Source of the DNA: Oegoconia quadripuncta
Taxonomy: Eukaryota > Arthropoda > Insecta > Lepidoptera > Autostichidae
Length of the DNA stretch: 64,000 nucleotides
Assembly (NCBI GenBank): GCA_949316235.1
Contig: OX438750.1
Span: 5,209,865-5,273,864 of the forward strand
Reading direction: 5' to 3'
The notes below the pieces were generated by a model that was not told the DNA's origin, ran no database searches, and saw nothing but the letters and a program-made list of their open reading frames with translations. Shown here one piece after another: positions 12,727 to 23,898 of the stretch; the stretch's first letter is position 1, and the number at the start of each line of letters is the position of its first letter. A program made the position numbers and the translations under genes.

Positions 12727-13110
12727 AATGTCACGCACGCACACACACACGCACGCGCGCGCGCTTCGTTGGCATATAAAATATTTCTGTATACGCACTT
12801 GGGAACCCCGATTGTACTTTTAATTAATCAATGAATCAATCAATCAATCAATCAATCATTCTCAATTGTTACACTGACGGAAGTGGGGAAGGGGGGAGGC
12901 AGACCGTACCCGTAATTATAATGTGTAGACACTGACACGGTAACCGGTTACTAGAGGGGAACCGGAGTGATTATATAAAGAAATCCAGAATTTTTTGAAT
13001 CGACAGACTTAGCCGACCGGCCGAAGCGAGCGCACGCACGCTTCGTCACCGTACTTCGCGCCAAAGTGTTTGTGTGTTTATTGTGTTGTTGAATTGTTGA
13101 GTTGTGAAAA

Positions 13111-13485
13111 ATGCCGCCCAAGACCGGTGGAAAGGCCGCCAAAAAATCAGGCAAGGCCCAAAAGAACATCTCTAAGTCCGACAAGAAAAAGAAGAAGCAT
13201 AAGAGGAAGGAGAGCTACGCCATTTACATCTACAAGGTGCTGAAGCAGGTCCATCCGGACACCGGTATCTCCAGCAAGGCGATGTCCATAATGAACTCGT
13301 TCGTGAACGACATCTTCGAACGCATCGCCGCGGAGGCATCTCGTCTCGCCCACTACAACAAGCGTTCGACGATCACATCGAGGGAGGTGCAGACTTCCGT
13401 ACGGCTACTGCTGCCCGGTGAACTCGCCAAGCACGCGGTCAGTGAGGGCACCAAGGCAGTCACTAAGTACACCAGCTCCAAGTGA
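13111..13485 (+). CDS. H2B: Histone H2B
   Basis: Second H2B copy, 124 codons. Its TATA box (12972-12979) and presumed start are uninterrupted. The trailer is 6 bases shorter than in unit 1 because one AAACAA-type repeat is missing. Stem-loop at 13539-13554. Confidence 0.98.
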   Translation: MPPKTGGKAAKKSGKAQKNISKSDKKKKKHKRKESYAIYIYKVLKQVHPDTGISSKAMSIMNSFVNDIFERIAAEASRLAHYNKRSTITSREVQTSVRLLLPGELAKHAVSEGTKAVTKYTSSK

Positions 13486-13538
13486 GATATAGATGTCGAA
13501 ACGTACGCCGCGCCATTTTACTACCACAACAACCAAAA

Positions 13539-13554
13539 GGCCCTTTTCAGGGCC
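13539..13554 (+). terminator. Histone 3' stem-loop of H2B, unit 2
   Basis: GGCCCTTTTCAGGGCC. Confidence 0.95.
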
Positions 13555-14208
13555 ACAAATTTGTTCAAACCGTTTCACACGTTTACCAATTGTTGTATTG
13601 CATTGTTATCGTTTGTTGCTTGCTAGTATTTAGAGTAGGTAGGTACCTCTAGCTACCTAGTTTTTAACATTAGTGTATCGAGTACAAGATGATGATACAT
13701 GACGATAGGTATTATTGGTACCTACAAGTAGCGTACGGCTCGCCCAAAGCGGCGGGCGCCCCGACAAGATTTTGCTGTTATGAAATCGTGTAATAATATG
13801 TAATATACGTAGGTGCGTTGCAAGAAAGCTCCAAATTATTATTATTATTATTATTATTATATTTTTGTACGTATGGTGTATGTTCTGTACACAACAACAT
13901 ACACCACCTAACATACGACCTATCTATTATGCACCGTGAATATATAATAATGAACATTATTATAATAATATTTTCTTAAAATTAGAAGAAAAAAAAAAAA
14001 AATATTTCGTTTTTAGTACCGGTTACATCCGTCGCGTCGCGTTCGCCGCGCCGCGTGCGTCTCCGCGCAACACAATATAAATATCACCCCACGACGGTTT
14101 CGAAGTTTTTCAATATCTCTCGTCCTCTCGCCGCCGACGGACGCATCGAGCGCTCGTCAGCCCGCGCGTTAGAATCTTATAGTAACTTTGTTGTGAGTGT
14201 GTGTGTAG

Positions 14209-14631
<423 letters not shown>

Positions 14632-14780
14632 AACCGGATGCCGTTTCTGTTGTGTCGTGTTGTGTGTTAATGTGTGCCGTGCCGTGTCGTGTCTTCGTGT
14701 TCGTTCTGCTGAGCGAGGGATCAACTAAATCGATCTCTTGTCTCATCTCAATCGAGATGAGCATTCGTTCATTGACGTTG

Positions 14781-14821
<41 letters not shown>

Positions 14822-14892
14822 GCCCGACCGACGGGCACACGACACACACTCGTGCCTCAGCGCTGCTGCGATTTAATTATGATAAAAAAAAA

Positions 14893-14908
14893 GGCCCTTT
14901 TCAGGGCC
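14893..14908 (+). terminator. Histone 3' stem-loop of H3, unit 2
   Basis: GGCCCTTTTCAGGGCC. Confidence 0.95.
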
Positions 14909-15038
14909 GCAAAAGTTTCAAACTATAAAAAATGTTTCAAAGCCGATCGTACGCATCGACCGACACCGACTCTATATAGGTACCTACTACTACTACTATG
15001 AAATAAATAATTTACAATTTCCATATACGTACGTACGT

Positions 15039-15310
15039 ACATACATACATACATACATACATACATACATACATACATACATACATACATACATACATAC
15101 ATACATACATACATACATACATACATACATACATACATACATACATACATACATACATACATACATACATACATACATCCATCCATCCATCCATCCATAC
15201 ATCCATCCATACATCCATCCATACATCCATCCATCCATCCATCCATACATACATACATACATACATACATACATACATACATACATACATACATACATAC
15301 ATACATACAT
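15039..15310. repeat. (CATA)n microsatellite, unit 2/3 junction
   Basis: About 270 bp of CATA repeats with CATC blocks at about 15177-15244. Confidence 0.97.
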
Positions 15311-15622
15311 GATTAATTACTTACTAGCTTGTTTGCTTTCTTGCCTCCTTCCTTACTTTATATCATCATCCATCATCCATCATCCATCATCCATCATCAT
15401 CATCATCATCATCGTCGTCGTCACCATCATTTAATTAGTCTCATGATTATTATTGTGTTGGTTGGATGGTTAGGGAGGGAATGTTTCAAAAAAATGCGTA
15501 AATCCAATTTTTTTTTTTTTTCCTTATTCCTCATTGCGTTTATATAGTAGTGCGTGGCGACCGGTTAACAAGCAGAGATACCGCTCCCCGCTCTACCTCA
15601 ACCCCGCAAACGTGCTCGTTTC

Positions 15623-15653
15623 TATATTAAGGCCGTTTTCACGGCGCTGGTTT
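15623..15653 (+). promoter_or_regulatory. Displaced H4 TATA box and left target duplication, unit 3
   Basis: TATATTAA at 15623-15630, then the left target duplication GCGCTGGTTT at 15644-15653. Element A starts at 15654, so A15655 of the element lies 32 bases after the TATA first T, the same spacing as the native H4 start (320 to 352). Confidence 0.85.
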
Positions 15654-15687
15654 CATTCCGCTCCGCGCCGCCGTCGTGCCCGCACGT
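15654..15687 (+). promoter_or_regulatory. Element A internal promoter: Inr and DPE-like motif
   Basis: Element start in context TTTCATTCC fits the arthropod initiator (A+1 at 15655). GCACGT at 15682-15687 occupies +28 to +33 and fits the DPE consensus DSWYVY at every position. Same motif and spacing in B, C and D. Function inferred. Confidence 0.65.
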
Positions 15688-16121
15688 ACCGCGCGCCCTC
15701 TCGCTCCGCCATTGCCGTGAGTACGCTGTGCCGCGTCCCGCACCCCCCCGTGGGTGCGTCATACGCGTTTGTGCCTCCGCACACCCGCCGCCTTTCAGAT
15801 GCGCGGTTTTTTGCTGCCAACTCATTGGCAACACAAAGTCGCGTTAGCACTTAGTTTGCGCATCTGCCGCGTTTGAGTTGGTGGATACGTAACCGTGACA
15901 ACTAAGCCAACTGTCGTTGACCCGGTGCGACTTCAATCCCTTCAGGACCTGAAGAAACCGGCAGACCCGATCCCATTGCACTTGGGCCTTGACCCAAGGG
16001 TGACGGTACGAGCGGCTATCCAATAGGGATACCTGCTCACACCCCTCCCCTTCTCTCTCCCCCCTGCCATTGGCAGGGAGGTTTTTCTTCCCCCCCCAAA
16101 CAATAACACCCCTCAGCCGCT

Positions 16122-17663
16122 ATGGCAACCAAAAACGACTTTTTAGAGATGATCTCATCCTTCCTGGAAAGCAGCGGCATCAATTTTGACAAAGCTGCAT
16201 TCCAAAAATATTTTTGCAAAGCTCTTAAAGAAAAAGCTGCCCGACCCGCCCAACCCGACCCCTCGCCCGTTCAAGAAATGGAGTACTCTGACTCCATTTC
16301 AACCACTTCCTCCCGTAAGAGGCCCGTCTCACCCGATGACGGTTCCAACTCGGAAATCTCCGAGAATGGCACCATCGTCGGCGCTCACCCCCCTTCCGAC
16401 CAACCCGAGTTCGAACTCGTCAAACCCCGCAAGAAGCGGTCCGCCAAATGTGGTTCCAAAACCGCACCCCCCAGCCCCCCCCCTAGCTCGGCCACCGAGA
16501 TCCCCCGCCCCCTCTCTCCCCTTCTCCCACCCACCCTCTCTCCTTCGCCAGCACCTCTGATGTCGCTAGACATCCCCACCCCCGCCCCCCCAAGCCAGAC
16601 GGCAGCCCCCACGCACCCCAAACTTAAAGCCCCCCCGCCTGTCTTCCTCAGGGATAAGACGAAGTGGACCTTCGTCTCAAAACTCTGCACCGACAACAAG
16701 GTGCAATACTCCCAGGCCTCCAACACCGGTGAGGCCATCAAAATAATAGTCCCCTCAATCACCGATTTTAGGAACCTCACGAGGTTACTGTCCCAAAATC
16801 AAATCCCCTACCACTCCTATGCGCTCCCCGAGGAGCGTAAAATCCGTGCCGTCCTTCGTGGCGTCCCGCACGAACTCCCCAACGAGGCCATACTCGATGA
16901 CCTCATCCTGCAAGGTTTCCCCGTTGAGGCTGTGCACAAAATGCACAGCCGCACGGGTAAAACATACCCACTAGCCCTAGCCATCCTCACCAATGTCCCC
17001 AACGCTAGGGACATCTTCAAAGGAGAACTCACCATCTGTGGGCTCTCCAAAATAAAAATAGAGCCCCCGCACAAACGCGGTCACCCCGGTCAGTGCCACC
17101 GCTGCCAGCTCTATGGCCACGCAGCGGCAAACTGTTCCGCCAACCCCAGGTGCGTAAAGTGCCTAGAGCCACATAGCACAAAAGAGTGCACACGCACACG
17201 TGACGATGAGACTCCTCCATCGTGCGTGCTATGTGGACAATCCGGCCATACGGCCAACTACCGCGGTTGCCCGCGTGCTCCCCGCCCCCGCCCCACTCAA
17301 AAGGCTCCTAAAGCCTCCACCCAAGCAGGTCACAAACCTTCACCACCCCCGGTGACACTCCCTCATTTCCCACCCCTTAAGCCCCCTCAGGTCTCAAACC
17401 CCTGGGGTCCTAAAACCCCAGCCCCCTCCTCAGTCCTCCGCCCTCAGGCTCCTCCAGCCACCCCACGCCCAAATCAACCAAAGCCTCACCCAGGTGGCAG
17501 TATGCCCTCCCTGGCTGAGGACATGCAGACCGTCTACGCTGCAATCAGCGGTATTGATATCGGAGAGATATCAATACTCGCCCGCAAACTACGCGCTTCA
17601 CGCACAGCCCAAGAACGACTCCTTGCTCTAGTCGAACATCACCATCTACTAAACTCCATTTAA
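16122..17663 (+). CDS. Gag-like ORF1 protein of element A
   Basis: 513 codons. N-terminal low-complexity Pro/Ser-rich region (to about residue 165), then a conserved block from PPPVFLRDKTKW through VLRGVPHELPNEAI, VEAVHKMHSRTGKTYPLALA and IKIEPPHKRG, resembling the domain found before zinc knuckles in Jockey-clade gag proteins. Three CCHC-type knuckles follow: CHRC from residue 325 (C-x2-C-x4-H-x4-C), CVKCLEPHSTKEC, and CVLC..H..YRGC. A Pro-rich stretch and a C-terminal conserved segment (IGEISILARKLRASRTAQERLLALV) end the protein. It probably binds element RNA and delivers it to the nucleus. The frame is open despite the absence of ORF2, suggesting gag is needed for mobility. Clearly diverged from the gag of B, C and D. 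Confidence 0.88.
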   Translation: MATKNDFLEMISSFLESSGINFDKAAFQKYFCKALKEKAARPAQPDPSPVQEMEYSDSISTTSSRKRPVSPDDGSNSEISENGTIVGAHPPSDQPEFELVKPRKKRSAKCGSKTAPPSPPPSSATEIPRPLSPLLPPTLSPSPAPLMSLDIPTPAPPSQTAAPTHPKLKAPPPVFLRDKTKWTFVSKLCTDNKVQYSQASNTGEAIKIIVPSITDFRNLTRLLSQNQIPYHSYALPEERKIRAVLRGVPHELPNEAILDDLILQGFPVEAVHKMHSRTGKTYPLALAILTNVPNARDIFKGELTICGLSKIKIEPPHKRGHPGQCHRCQLYGHAAANCSANPRCVKCLEPHSTKECTRTRDDETPPSCVLCGQSGHTANYRGCPRAPRPRPTQKAPKASTQAGHKPSPPPVTLPHFPPLKPPQVSNPWGPKTPAPSSVLRPQAPPATPRPNQPKPHPGGSMPSLAEDMQTVYAAISGIDIGEISILARKLRASRTAQERLLALVEHHHLLNSI

Positions 17664-18034
17664 ATACAAATATCCCAAACATAAACACTCCCACCCAATA
17701 AACTCACATCTGATCTGGCTTGCCTCCTGGCGGCCACAGATGAGTCAGGGGCACCCCTGACTCATCATCATCGACTCTCGATTAGCTCTAGGCTCTTCTA
17801 AGTGATGCTCTTCTAGCAGAGCACCACTAGCGCCCCTCCCCTCCCCAGGTAAGGGGTCGCTTCCGATGACGGGATAAAAGCCTCACGGCTAGTCCCTACC
17901 TCCAAGGCGGAGTTTTAGTGGGTAGGCACACTCTGTGAGTCCCACATAACTTGCACAGCCGGCTGTGCTCGTAAGCTTAGAGCCTTCTCCGCCTCCCTCC
18001 TTCGTTCCTCCGGAGGGTGCCTTTGCATGGGCGC
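17664..18034 (+). other. Element A 3' UTR with hairpins
   Basis: Contains a 13-bp perfect inverted repeat (17739-17751 with 17754-17766, two bases between) and an 8-bp palindrome GCACAGCCGGCTGTGC (17953-17968). Probably the reverse-transcriptase recognition region; no resemblance to the 3' UTR of B-E was seen. Confidence 0.6.
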
Positions 18035-18058
18035 AAAAAAAAAAAAAAAAAAAAAAAA

Positions 18059-18068
18059 GCGCTGGTTT
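18059..18068 (+). repeat. Right target duplication of element A
   Basis: GCGCTGGTTT directly after the poly(A), continuing into native H4 leader TAGTTGAGTG. Confidence 0.92.
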
Positions 18069-18138
18069 TAGTTGAGTGAGTATCGCTCGTTCGTTCGCGT
18101 CGCGTTTCGTTTGTTGTTTGTTTGTCGCAAGTTTGTGA

Positions 18139-18453
<315 letters not shown>

Positions 18454-18721
18454 ACGCGCACCTCACAACCACCGTCGTTCGTCTCTATTCGTTAGCTCGC
18501 TGCCACTCGCGCGCGCTCTCTCTGCGGCATTGGGTTTTGTGCTGTGCTGTGCTGTGCTGTGCCGTGCCGTGCCGTGCCGTGCCATGCCATGCCATTCTGT
18601 CGCGCACAAGTGACCATCCAGTCGGATCCATGTTGTCTGCTCATCGCATCGCACCGCACATTTCTCTTTCCGTCTGTTGTCTGCGCGCAAACGAGGGAGG
18701 AAGCAAACGAAAAAAAAAAAA

Positions 18722-18737
18722 GGCCCTTTTCAGGGCC
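18722..18737 (+). terminator. Histone 3' stem-loop of H4, unit 3
   Basis: GGCCCTTTTCAGGGCC. Confidence 0.95.
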
Positions 18738-19217
18738 GCATATGATTCCTTTAACGAATATAATGTTTCATTACGATACGATCTGGTCGATATCTATTGT
18801 AAATAAATATGTCTGTCTGTCTGTGTTTGTTCGTGCTCGTTGTAAAGTAAGCCAGCCCACCAGGCACCTACCTACCTACTTACTTACTTACTTACACTGC
18901 CTACCACCTACCTATTTAGAGAATTTCTTCCGGAAGAAATTAATCTTCTTCATACATACATACATACATACATACATACATACATACATACATACATACA
19001 TACACACATAGGTACATACGTAATGATATAACCCGTACTCGGAATAATTAATGCTTAGGAATAGTTACGTTCATATTTTATGGGTTGGTACGTATGCAAT
19101 GGCACGGTGGTGGTGTACCCATTGTGTACCATACAACAACAACAACAACTACTACAACGATGAAGATGATTTTTATTTTTGTTCGTTTTCGTATAACGTT
19201 CGTTCGTTTGTTTGTCA

Positions 19218-19257
<40 letters not shown>

Positions 19258-20164
19258 ACAAACAAACAAACAAACAAACAAACAAACAACTGCCGCCTCA
19301 CCAACTACGCACGTATACCACCTATCTACCTATCGACCGACCGACCGACCTTTTTCCTTCCTTCTTTTCGTTTTCTTTCTTTTCGTTTTTGAATGGGGTT
19401 GGCGATTCATTCAACACACACAACAAACAAACATACATACATACATACAGTGAAACGATCGAAATCGAATCCCGTACGTCCTGAACGTATGGAAGTCCGC
19501 CCCGTCTTCGCGGCCGCCGAACGGGCCTCGCGGCGAGAGCGGCGCGTCAGTGTTTTACGACCCCCGACATCTCGACGCTCAAAATAGTACCAACACGTTC
19601 GAACCAACGGCGGGATGGTCACAGTTTCTAAGCTCGGATCCCTCGACGTCTCCCGGTCGGGAATGGCGGTCGCGAACTGGCCGTTTTCGCGAGATAAATC
19701 AATTTTAAACTTCACCTCGGCCCGCCCCGGCTGCCACTATTCAAAACAAACGGACGTCGCTCCGACCGACTGCCCGGCTCGCTCTCGAAATTCGTACACA
19801 CATTTAGGTGTATTCAAAACGTTTCTCTTAGACCGCATCCAATACCTATACAGATATGGATAATTGTTAAAAATTTAATCTATCCGACAAGGGTTAGTGA
19901 AAAGTTGGAACCGTTCATACGAGAAAACGTCTCGCGAGCGCGGAGTCCTCAATACAGTATTGCCACGTCCGACGGACTGGCGCTACGAAACGGTGGCGAC
20001 ACCGTACGTATACAAAGTGTACCACTACCACTCTACTTGCTTACTTACTTACTTAATATTATTCCTAGTTTGTGTGGTTCGGTTCAGTCGTGCGTCGCGC
20101 AGCTCGTCGTTCGTTTGTGTGTTTGTGTGTTCTACATTAAAAACATAATAATAAATATATTATT

Positions 20165-20866
20165 ATGGCAGACACGGCCGTAGCCTCTGATGCACCCGCC
20201 CCGGCGACACCCGCCAAGAAGCCGAAGGCGTCCGCCGGAGGCGGCGCGAAGAAACCCAAAGCGAAACCGACCCACCCGAAGACGTCCGATATGGTGAACA
20301 GCGCCATCAAGGAGTTGAAGGAGCGCAGCGGATCGTCGCTGCAGGCCATCAAGAAGTATATCGCCGCCCAGTACAAGGTGGACGCCGAGAAGCTGGCGCC
20401 GTTCATCAGGAGGTACCTCAAGAGCGCCGTCGAGTCGGGCGCGCTCATCCAGACCAAGGGCAAGGGAGCGTCCGGTTCTTTCAAGCTCGAATCGAAGACG
20501 TCCGCCTCCAAGAAACCCACCACCGCCAAGTCCGGAGCGAAGGCGTCCGCGGCCAAGCCCAAGAAGGCGGCCGCCTCCTCGGCGGCGGGCGGCAAGGGCA
20601 AGAAGGCGGTCGCGGCCGCCTCCTCTCCGTCTAAGGCGAAATCGACGCCCGCAGCCACCGCCAGGGACAAGAAGGCGGCCGCCGCGAAGAAGAAGCCCGC
20701 CGCTAAGAAAGCGGCCACCCCCGCCAAGGCGAAGGCAGCCGCGCCCAAAGCGAAGAAGACCGCCAAGCCCCCGACGAAGAAGCCGAAAGCGCCAAAACCT
20801 AAGAAGGCCGCCGCCGCTTCTAAGTCGAAGCCCGCCGCGAAGAAGGCCGCCTCGGCGAAGAAGTAA
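20165..20866 (+). CDS. H1: Linker histone H1
   Basis: Third H1 copy, 233 codons, same protein as the other five. Promoter elements at 20054-20089 are intact; variant stem-loop at 21228-21243. Confidence 0.97.
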   Translation: MADTAVASDAPAPATPAKKPKASAGGGAKKPKAKPTHPKTSDMVNSAIKELKERSGSSLQAIKKYIAAQYKVDAEKLAPFIRRYLKSAVESGALIQTKGKGASGSFKLESKTSASKKPTTAKSGAKASAAKPKKAAASSAAGGKGKKAVAAASSPSKAKSTPAATARDKKAAAAKKKPAAKKAATPAKAKAAAPKAKKTAKPPTKKPKAPKPKKAAAASKSKPAAKKAASAKK

Positions 20867-21004
20867 ATGAATCGGCCGGCCGTCCGACTAAACGACGACC
20901 AACCCCGCCGCGCCGTCGCCGCCGCCGCCGCCGCCGCCGGTCGATTATGCGATAAAGGTAAATTGTTGATATCTATCTATCTATCAACGCGTCGCGTCGC
21001 GTCG

Positions 21005-21087
<83 letters not shown>

Positions 21088-21123
21088 CCTCCGCGTCGGT
21101 CCTCGCGAGCGAGCGAGCGAGCG

Positions 21124-21154
<31 letters not shown>

Positions 21155-21227
21155 CAAGCAAGCCAAGCAAGCAAGCAAGCAAGCAAGCACGAGACGATGC
21201 GGCCGCCATACAACAGCAAAAACAAAA

Positions 21228-21243
21228 AGCCCTTTTCAGGGCT
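21228..21243 (+). terminator. Histone 3' stem-loop of H1 (variant), unit 3
   Basis: AGCCCTTTTCAGGGCT. Confidence 0.92.
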
Positions 21244-21705
21244 AACAAATCGTTCAGAGGTCACAAGATGTTTCTTTACGAAATACGTTCAGTCGATCGT
21301 TACCTACCTACCTACCTACCTACCTACCTACCTACCTACCTACCTACCTACCTACCTACCTACCTACCTACCTATTCCCACATAAAATAAATTTTCGTTG
21401 TGTTTGTTCATTTAATTCCCGCCCTATTTTAATGCGCTTAAGGTTAACTAACTGTATTCATGCTTTTCGAATTTATTGTATGCAAACAAACATACAAAGT
21501 AGATTATGACATGGTGCATAGCGTTCGCGCTCGCTCTCTCTCTCTCTCTCTCCACGTGTCTGTCTCGCTCGACGTTTACCCCACCGTTACCGAGTCATCG
21601 TCTAAATACATAATAAAGCAGAGAGAGAGGTTTTTTTAAAACACTACGTTTGTGGATCGCTTACGCGCCGCACGTATTTTTTGTTTTTCTTCTTCATAAA
21701 AGTGA

Positions 21706-22083
<378 letters not shown>

Positions 22084-22196
22084 GGGACTCTTACCGTCTC
22101 TTCCTTCTTTCTTTCTTTCGTTCGTTCGTTCGTTCGTTCGTTCGTTCGTTCGTTCGTTCGTTTGATCGATCGATCGATCGTTTTTCCTATACAAAA

Positions 22197-22212
22197 GGCC
22201 CTTTTCAGGGCC
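22197..22212 (+). terminator. Histone 3' stem-loop of H2A, unit 3
   Basis: GGCCCTTTTCAGGGCC. Confidence 0.95.
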
Positions 22213-22509
22213 GCAAAATTTTTCTACTCCCGAGGGAATGTTTCACACGAACGATATCGCTCGATCAAACAACAACAAGAAGAATAATAATAATAAAAAT
22301 TACCATATAGTTGTATTATGTAGCTGCTCCTGAGGAAGTCGTCGCGTGTCTGTCTGTTCGACTTCAGAAGATTGCCGTGCCGTGCGCCGCCACCACCATC
22401 GGCCAGCTACCAAGCAGTTAAGTAGCAAAGCCAGCAGCGGCAGATAAATATATCCCTGTGGAGTGGAGGAGAGTGTATTACAAAATCTACGAACGAACAT
22501 ATCCATGAT

Positions 22510-22562
<53 letters not shown>

Positions 22563-22644
22563 TGATGATGATGATGATGATGATGAGTAAATAAGACCCA
22601 CTCTCTGCACACACTGTATACGCAATTATGACCCGAATGATGTA

Positions 22645-22688
<44 letters not shown>

Positions 22689-22741
22689 CTCACACTCATA
22701 CTGTATACGCAATTATGACCCGACTGTACATTTTTTTCTTT

Positions 22742-22783
<42 letters not shown>

Positions 22784-23029
22784 TAATGTCACGCACGCAC
22801 ACACACACGCACGCGCGCGCGCTTCGTTGGCATATAAAATATTTCTGTATACGCACTTGGGAACCCCGATTGTACTTTTAATTAATCAATGAATCAATCA
22901 ATCAATCAATCAATCATTCTCAATTGTTACACTGACGGAAGTGGGGAAGGGGGGAGGCAGACCGTACCCGTAATTATAATGTGTAGACACTGACACGGTA
23001 ACCGGTTACTAGAGGGGAACCGGAGTGAT

Positions 23030-23060
23030 TATATAAAGAAATCCAGAATTTTTTGAATCG
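23030..23060 (+). promoter_or_regulatory. Displaced H2B TATA box and left target duplication, unit 3
   Basis: TATATAAA at 23030-23037 and left duplication AATTTTTTGAATCG at 23047-23060, ending 30 bases after the TATA first T. Inserted DNA begins at 23061. Confidence 0.85.
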
Positions 23061-23070
23061 GATCGCATCG

Positions 23071-23104
23071 CATTCCGCTCCGCGCCTCCGTCGCGACCGC
23101 ACGT
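23071..23104 (+). promoter_or_regulatory. Element B internal promoter: Inr and DPE-like motif
   Basis: CATTCC at 23071 (A+1 at 23072) and GCACGT at 23099-23104, exactly +28 to +33. Because of the 10 extra bases, A+1 lies 42 bases from the host TATA, too far for normal TATA-Inr spacing. Confidence 0.6.
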
Positions 23105-23350
23105 ACCGCGCGCCGCTCGTTCGATCGCTCGATCTTCCGACCGTCCCCATCTGTGTGTGCTGGACTGTGCTGTGCTGTGCGTCGTGCTCCGTGCGACTCT
23201 CCGCCCGCTGTGCTCCGTGTCTTCGTCTGCGTGCCGCACAACCGTGTCGCGTTCACCCCGCGCCGGTCAACTTCGTGCACCCGCGACGGTAGCGACACTC
23301 CGCGGCCGGCCGCGTCGACTGACATAACGTCGCATACGTTATTGCGCATA

Positions 23351-23389
23351 GGGACCGCCGCGCAGTTTTCACTGCGGGTTCTAGGTCCC
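23351..23389 (+). other. 5' UTR hairpin of element B
   Basis: GGGACC at 23351-23356 pairs with GGTCCC at 23384-23389 around a smaller CAG/CTG stem. The same block occurs in C (36800-36838) and D (56321-56359). Role unknown. Confidence 0.5.
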
Positions 23390-23898
23390 TTTTGTTTCAC
23401 GCGAATTAGTGCTTCGTCGCAAATCCGCCCCTAGCGGTGGTCGCCCTGACAGACACCCCTTAGGCAGGGGACAACAGTGTCTCGGGCAGGAGGCTGACCC
23501 GAGCCTCGCGGTTCCCCTTCTGGGAAACGCAATATCGGAAGGCGTTAGCGTACGGCCTTGGGGGGTCTCCTAGTCGTGCGCTAGAGTGCGTCCGCCCTAC
23601 CAACCACCCATCCCACCCTCCTATCCCCGTGGTGTTGTTTGGGCGTCTGCCGGGACCGCTCCCGGCCGGCTACCCTCTCGCCTCGGGCAGCTAGGGCTTT
23701 ACACCCTCCGCACATTGAGATTGGCGGAGGCCCACGACACACCTGAGGGTTAGGGCCTCACCTATAGGCACTCAACCTCCCTGCCTACACCCGGCGGGGA
23801 GGGTAGTACTCATCCGCGGGCAATCCCACCCGTCGGACCCCTCTGCGCCTAACGCAAGTCTATTTTAAGCGCGCTTCACGCGCTCATCTCGTCTCGCA

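Larger units (their letters stand above)
15654..18058 (+). mobile_element. Element A: gag-only Jockey-clade non-LTR retrotransposon at the H4 start site
   Basis: 2405 bp including a 24-base poly(A). Flanked by a 10-bp target duplication GCGCTGGTTT (15644-15653 and 18059-18068). Structure: 468-base 5' UTR starting CATTCCGCTCCGCGCC, one intact gag-like ORF (16122-17663), about 370 bases of 3' UTR with strong hairpins, poly(A). No endonuclease or reverse transcriptase is encoded, so it must move in trans, like Drosophila HeT-A or mammalian HAL1 elements. Its 3' UTR is unlike that of B-E, which suggests a different partner enzyme. Confidence 0.9.

Noticed and set aside
17697..17702. AATAAA as the polyadenylation signal of element A
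   Set aside because: It lies more than 300 bases before the poly(A) tail, too far to define it.
23351..23389. 5' UTR hairpin as an HDV-like self-cleaving ribozyme as in R2 elements
   Set aside because: The conserved element 5' end is about 280 bases upstream of this hairpin, and I could not trace the nested double pseudoknot by eye.
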